Assembly (NCBI GenBank): GCA_026934365.1
Contig: JADHZE010000004.1
Location: 1-47,315 of the forward strand
Source: Isoptericola sp. QY 916
Lineage (GTDB): Bacteria; Actinomycetota; Actinomycetes; Actinomycetales; Cellulomonadaceae
Length of the DNA stretch: 47,315 bases
Direction: 5' to 3'
This document shows, piece after piece, positions 46,632-47,315 of the stretch (position 1 is the stretch's first letter; the number at the start of each line of letters is the position of its first letter). Under the pieces are notes generated by a model, which worked only from the letters and a program-made list of their open reading frames with translations, was not told where the DNA came from and did no database searches. The translations under genes were made by a program, and so were the position numbers.

Positions 46632-47315
46632 GCGAGCTCCCGCACCAGGCCGGCGAAGAACCGGGCGATCGCGTCGGCGGCGGGTACCTCGACGGACTCC
46701 TCGACGTCCGGGCTGTAGTTGGTGTTCGTGTTGATGTCGTACGGCACGGTGCGGCCGTCGACCGTCTCGAAGAACTCGACCCCGGCGATCTCGATCCCCT
46801 GCTCGGCGAGCAGCCGCTCGAGCCGCACGACGACCGGGTGCTCGGCCGTGACCTCGGGCCGCAGGGCGAACAGCGGCGGCGGGGCGACGCCGTCGGCCCC
46901 CGGCAGCGCGCACGCCTCGGCCGGGCACAGCTCGAACCCGGTGGACGTGTCCACGCGGACCGCGTAGTGGAACCGGCCGCCGACGAACTCCGCACGGGTC
47001 ACGAACGGCTCGGGCGCGACGAGCAGCTCCTGCAGCAGCCACACGCCGTCGACGGGCTCGTCGAGCAGGCCCGCGTCCAGGGCGGCGGCGAACGTCTCGA
47101 CGTCGTCGAACCGCTGCACCCCCAGCCCCTTGCCGCCGCGGTTGTGCTTGGTGATGAACGGGGCGCCGAACCGTGCGGCCGCCGCCCGCAGCGCCGCGCG
47201 GTCCGTGACGGCGGTCGTGCGCGGCACGTCGAGCCCGGCGGCGCGCAGCAGGGCGTACTGCCGCACCTTGCTCACCTCGAGCGCCGCGGCGCGCGTGCCG
47301 TTGACGACTCGGCGG
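46604..47315 (-). CDS. ATP-grasp ligase (RimK-like), 5'-truncated by the window
   Basis: The reading frame runs off the window; about 236 residues are visible, beginning RRVVNGTRAAALEVSKVRQY. GTRAAALEVSKVRQYALLRA and the central FITKHNRGGKGLGVQRF (ATP lysine and glycine-rich loop), VWLLQELLVAPEPFVTRAEF, VEFFETVDGRTVPYDINTNT and NYSPDVEESV (Mg-binding Glu/Asn near the C-terminus) form an ATP-grasp fold like those of RimK/LysX-type peptide or amino-acid ligases. It would join an amine to a carboxylate with ATP; the substrates are unknown. Its TAG stop is formed by a copy of the CGAGGTAGTAC repeat, so the C-terminus GGVPASAR may have been shaped by the repeat. Confidence 0.85.
   Translation of the reverse strand, partial: RRVVNGTRAAALEVSKVRQYALLRAAGLDVPRTTAVTDRAALRAAAARFGAPFITKHNRGGKGLGVQRFDDVETFAAALDAGLLDEPVDGVWLLQELLVAPEPFVTRAEFVGGRFHYAVRVDTSTGFELCPAEACALPGADGVAPPPLFALRPEVTAEHPVVVRLERLLAEQGIEIAGVEFFETVDGRTVPYDINTNTNYSPDVEESVEVPAADAIARFFAGLVRELAGGVPASAR

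Noticed and set aside
1-47315. tRNA genes, IS elements, attachment sites or a phage island
   Set aside because: No transposase or integrase-like frame, no tRNA-like cloverleaf, no change in base composition and no flanking direct repeats were seen on reading either strand.

Overview
The window is very GC-rich (roughly 74%, third codon positions almost all G or C), starts many genes with GTG, and packs genes with ATGA/GTGA/TGATG overlaps. It carries an IclR/GntR-controlled aromatic catabolic cluster beside a branched-chain keto acid dehydrogenase and a secreted-polysaccharide locus. This points to an actinobacterial chromosome, most likely a Cellulomonadaceae/Promicromonosporaceae-type member of the Micrococcales; the taxonomic placement is inference. 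I see no prophage, IS element, CRISPR array, tRNA or rRNA. No gene-free stretch exceeds 300 bases; the longest are 22636-22866 and 18286-18508, and both are described.

Layout. 1-1333: partial alpha/beta hydrolase, GNAT acetyltransferase, hexapeptide-repeat protein. 1378-14525: an aromatic-acid module. A flavin hydroxylase (minus strand) is divergent from an IclR regulator. After a secreted M15-type peptidase and an MHS-family transporter comes one tightly overlapping plus-strand operon: FAH-RraA fusion, GntR regulator, hpaE, hpaD, hpaH, hpaI and a succinate-semialdehyde-type dehydrogenase. Together these form a near-complete homoprotocatechuate (3,4-dihydroxyphenylacetate) meta-cleavage route to pyruvate and succinate. 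The one step without a conventional enzyme, isomerisation plus decarboxylation of carboxymethyl-hydroxymuconate, falls to the FAH-RraA fusion. 14613-18285: E2, E1-beta and E1-alpha of a branched-chain 2-oxo acid dehydrogenase (minus strand) with an unusual cluster of palindromes upstream. 18509-33286: RidA-like protein, GH36 alpha-galactosidase, D-2-hydroxyacid dehydrogenase, then a carbohydrate-utilisation locus (two ABC permeases, lipoprotein binding protein, secreted BNR-type lyase-like protein, large FAD oxidoreductase, LacI-like protein lacking a proper DNA-binding domain, DeoR regulator, acetyl-xylan-esterase-like hydrolase). 33297-47315: SRPBCC/ArsR operon, alanine-type aminotransferase, XRE regulator divergent from an MFS efflux pump, NAD(P)-binding protein, Fic AMPylase, methyltransferase, cupin, split transketolase, PoxB-type pyruvate oxidase, HisC-type aminotransferase and a partial ATP-grasp ligase.

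The most unusual signal is non-coding. Two intergenic arrays (14529-14606 and 46494-46631) are built from the 11-mer CGAGGTAGTAC. Copies repeat every 20 bp exactly, first in one orientation and then, after a fixed 7-bp offset, in the other. The first contains a perfect 58-bp palindrome; the second supplies the stop codon of the ATP-grasp gene. A third element (19300-19361) uses a different 9-mer, GATCGGTC(A/C), in the same forward-forward/reverse-reverse layout with a 19-bp period. I do not recognise these from any described repeat family. Other palindromic operator candidates lie in divergent or 5' regions: IclR, GntR, ArsR, XRE, a MerR-type 19-bp-spacer promoter at the transketolase, and a hairpin over the start of fic.
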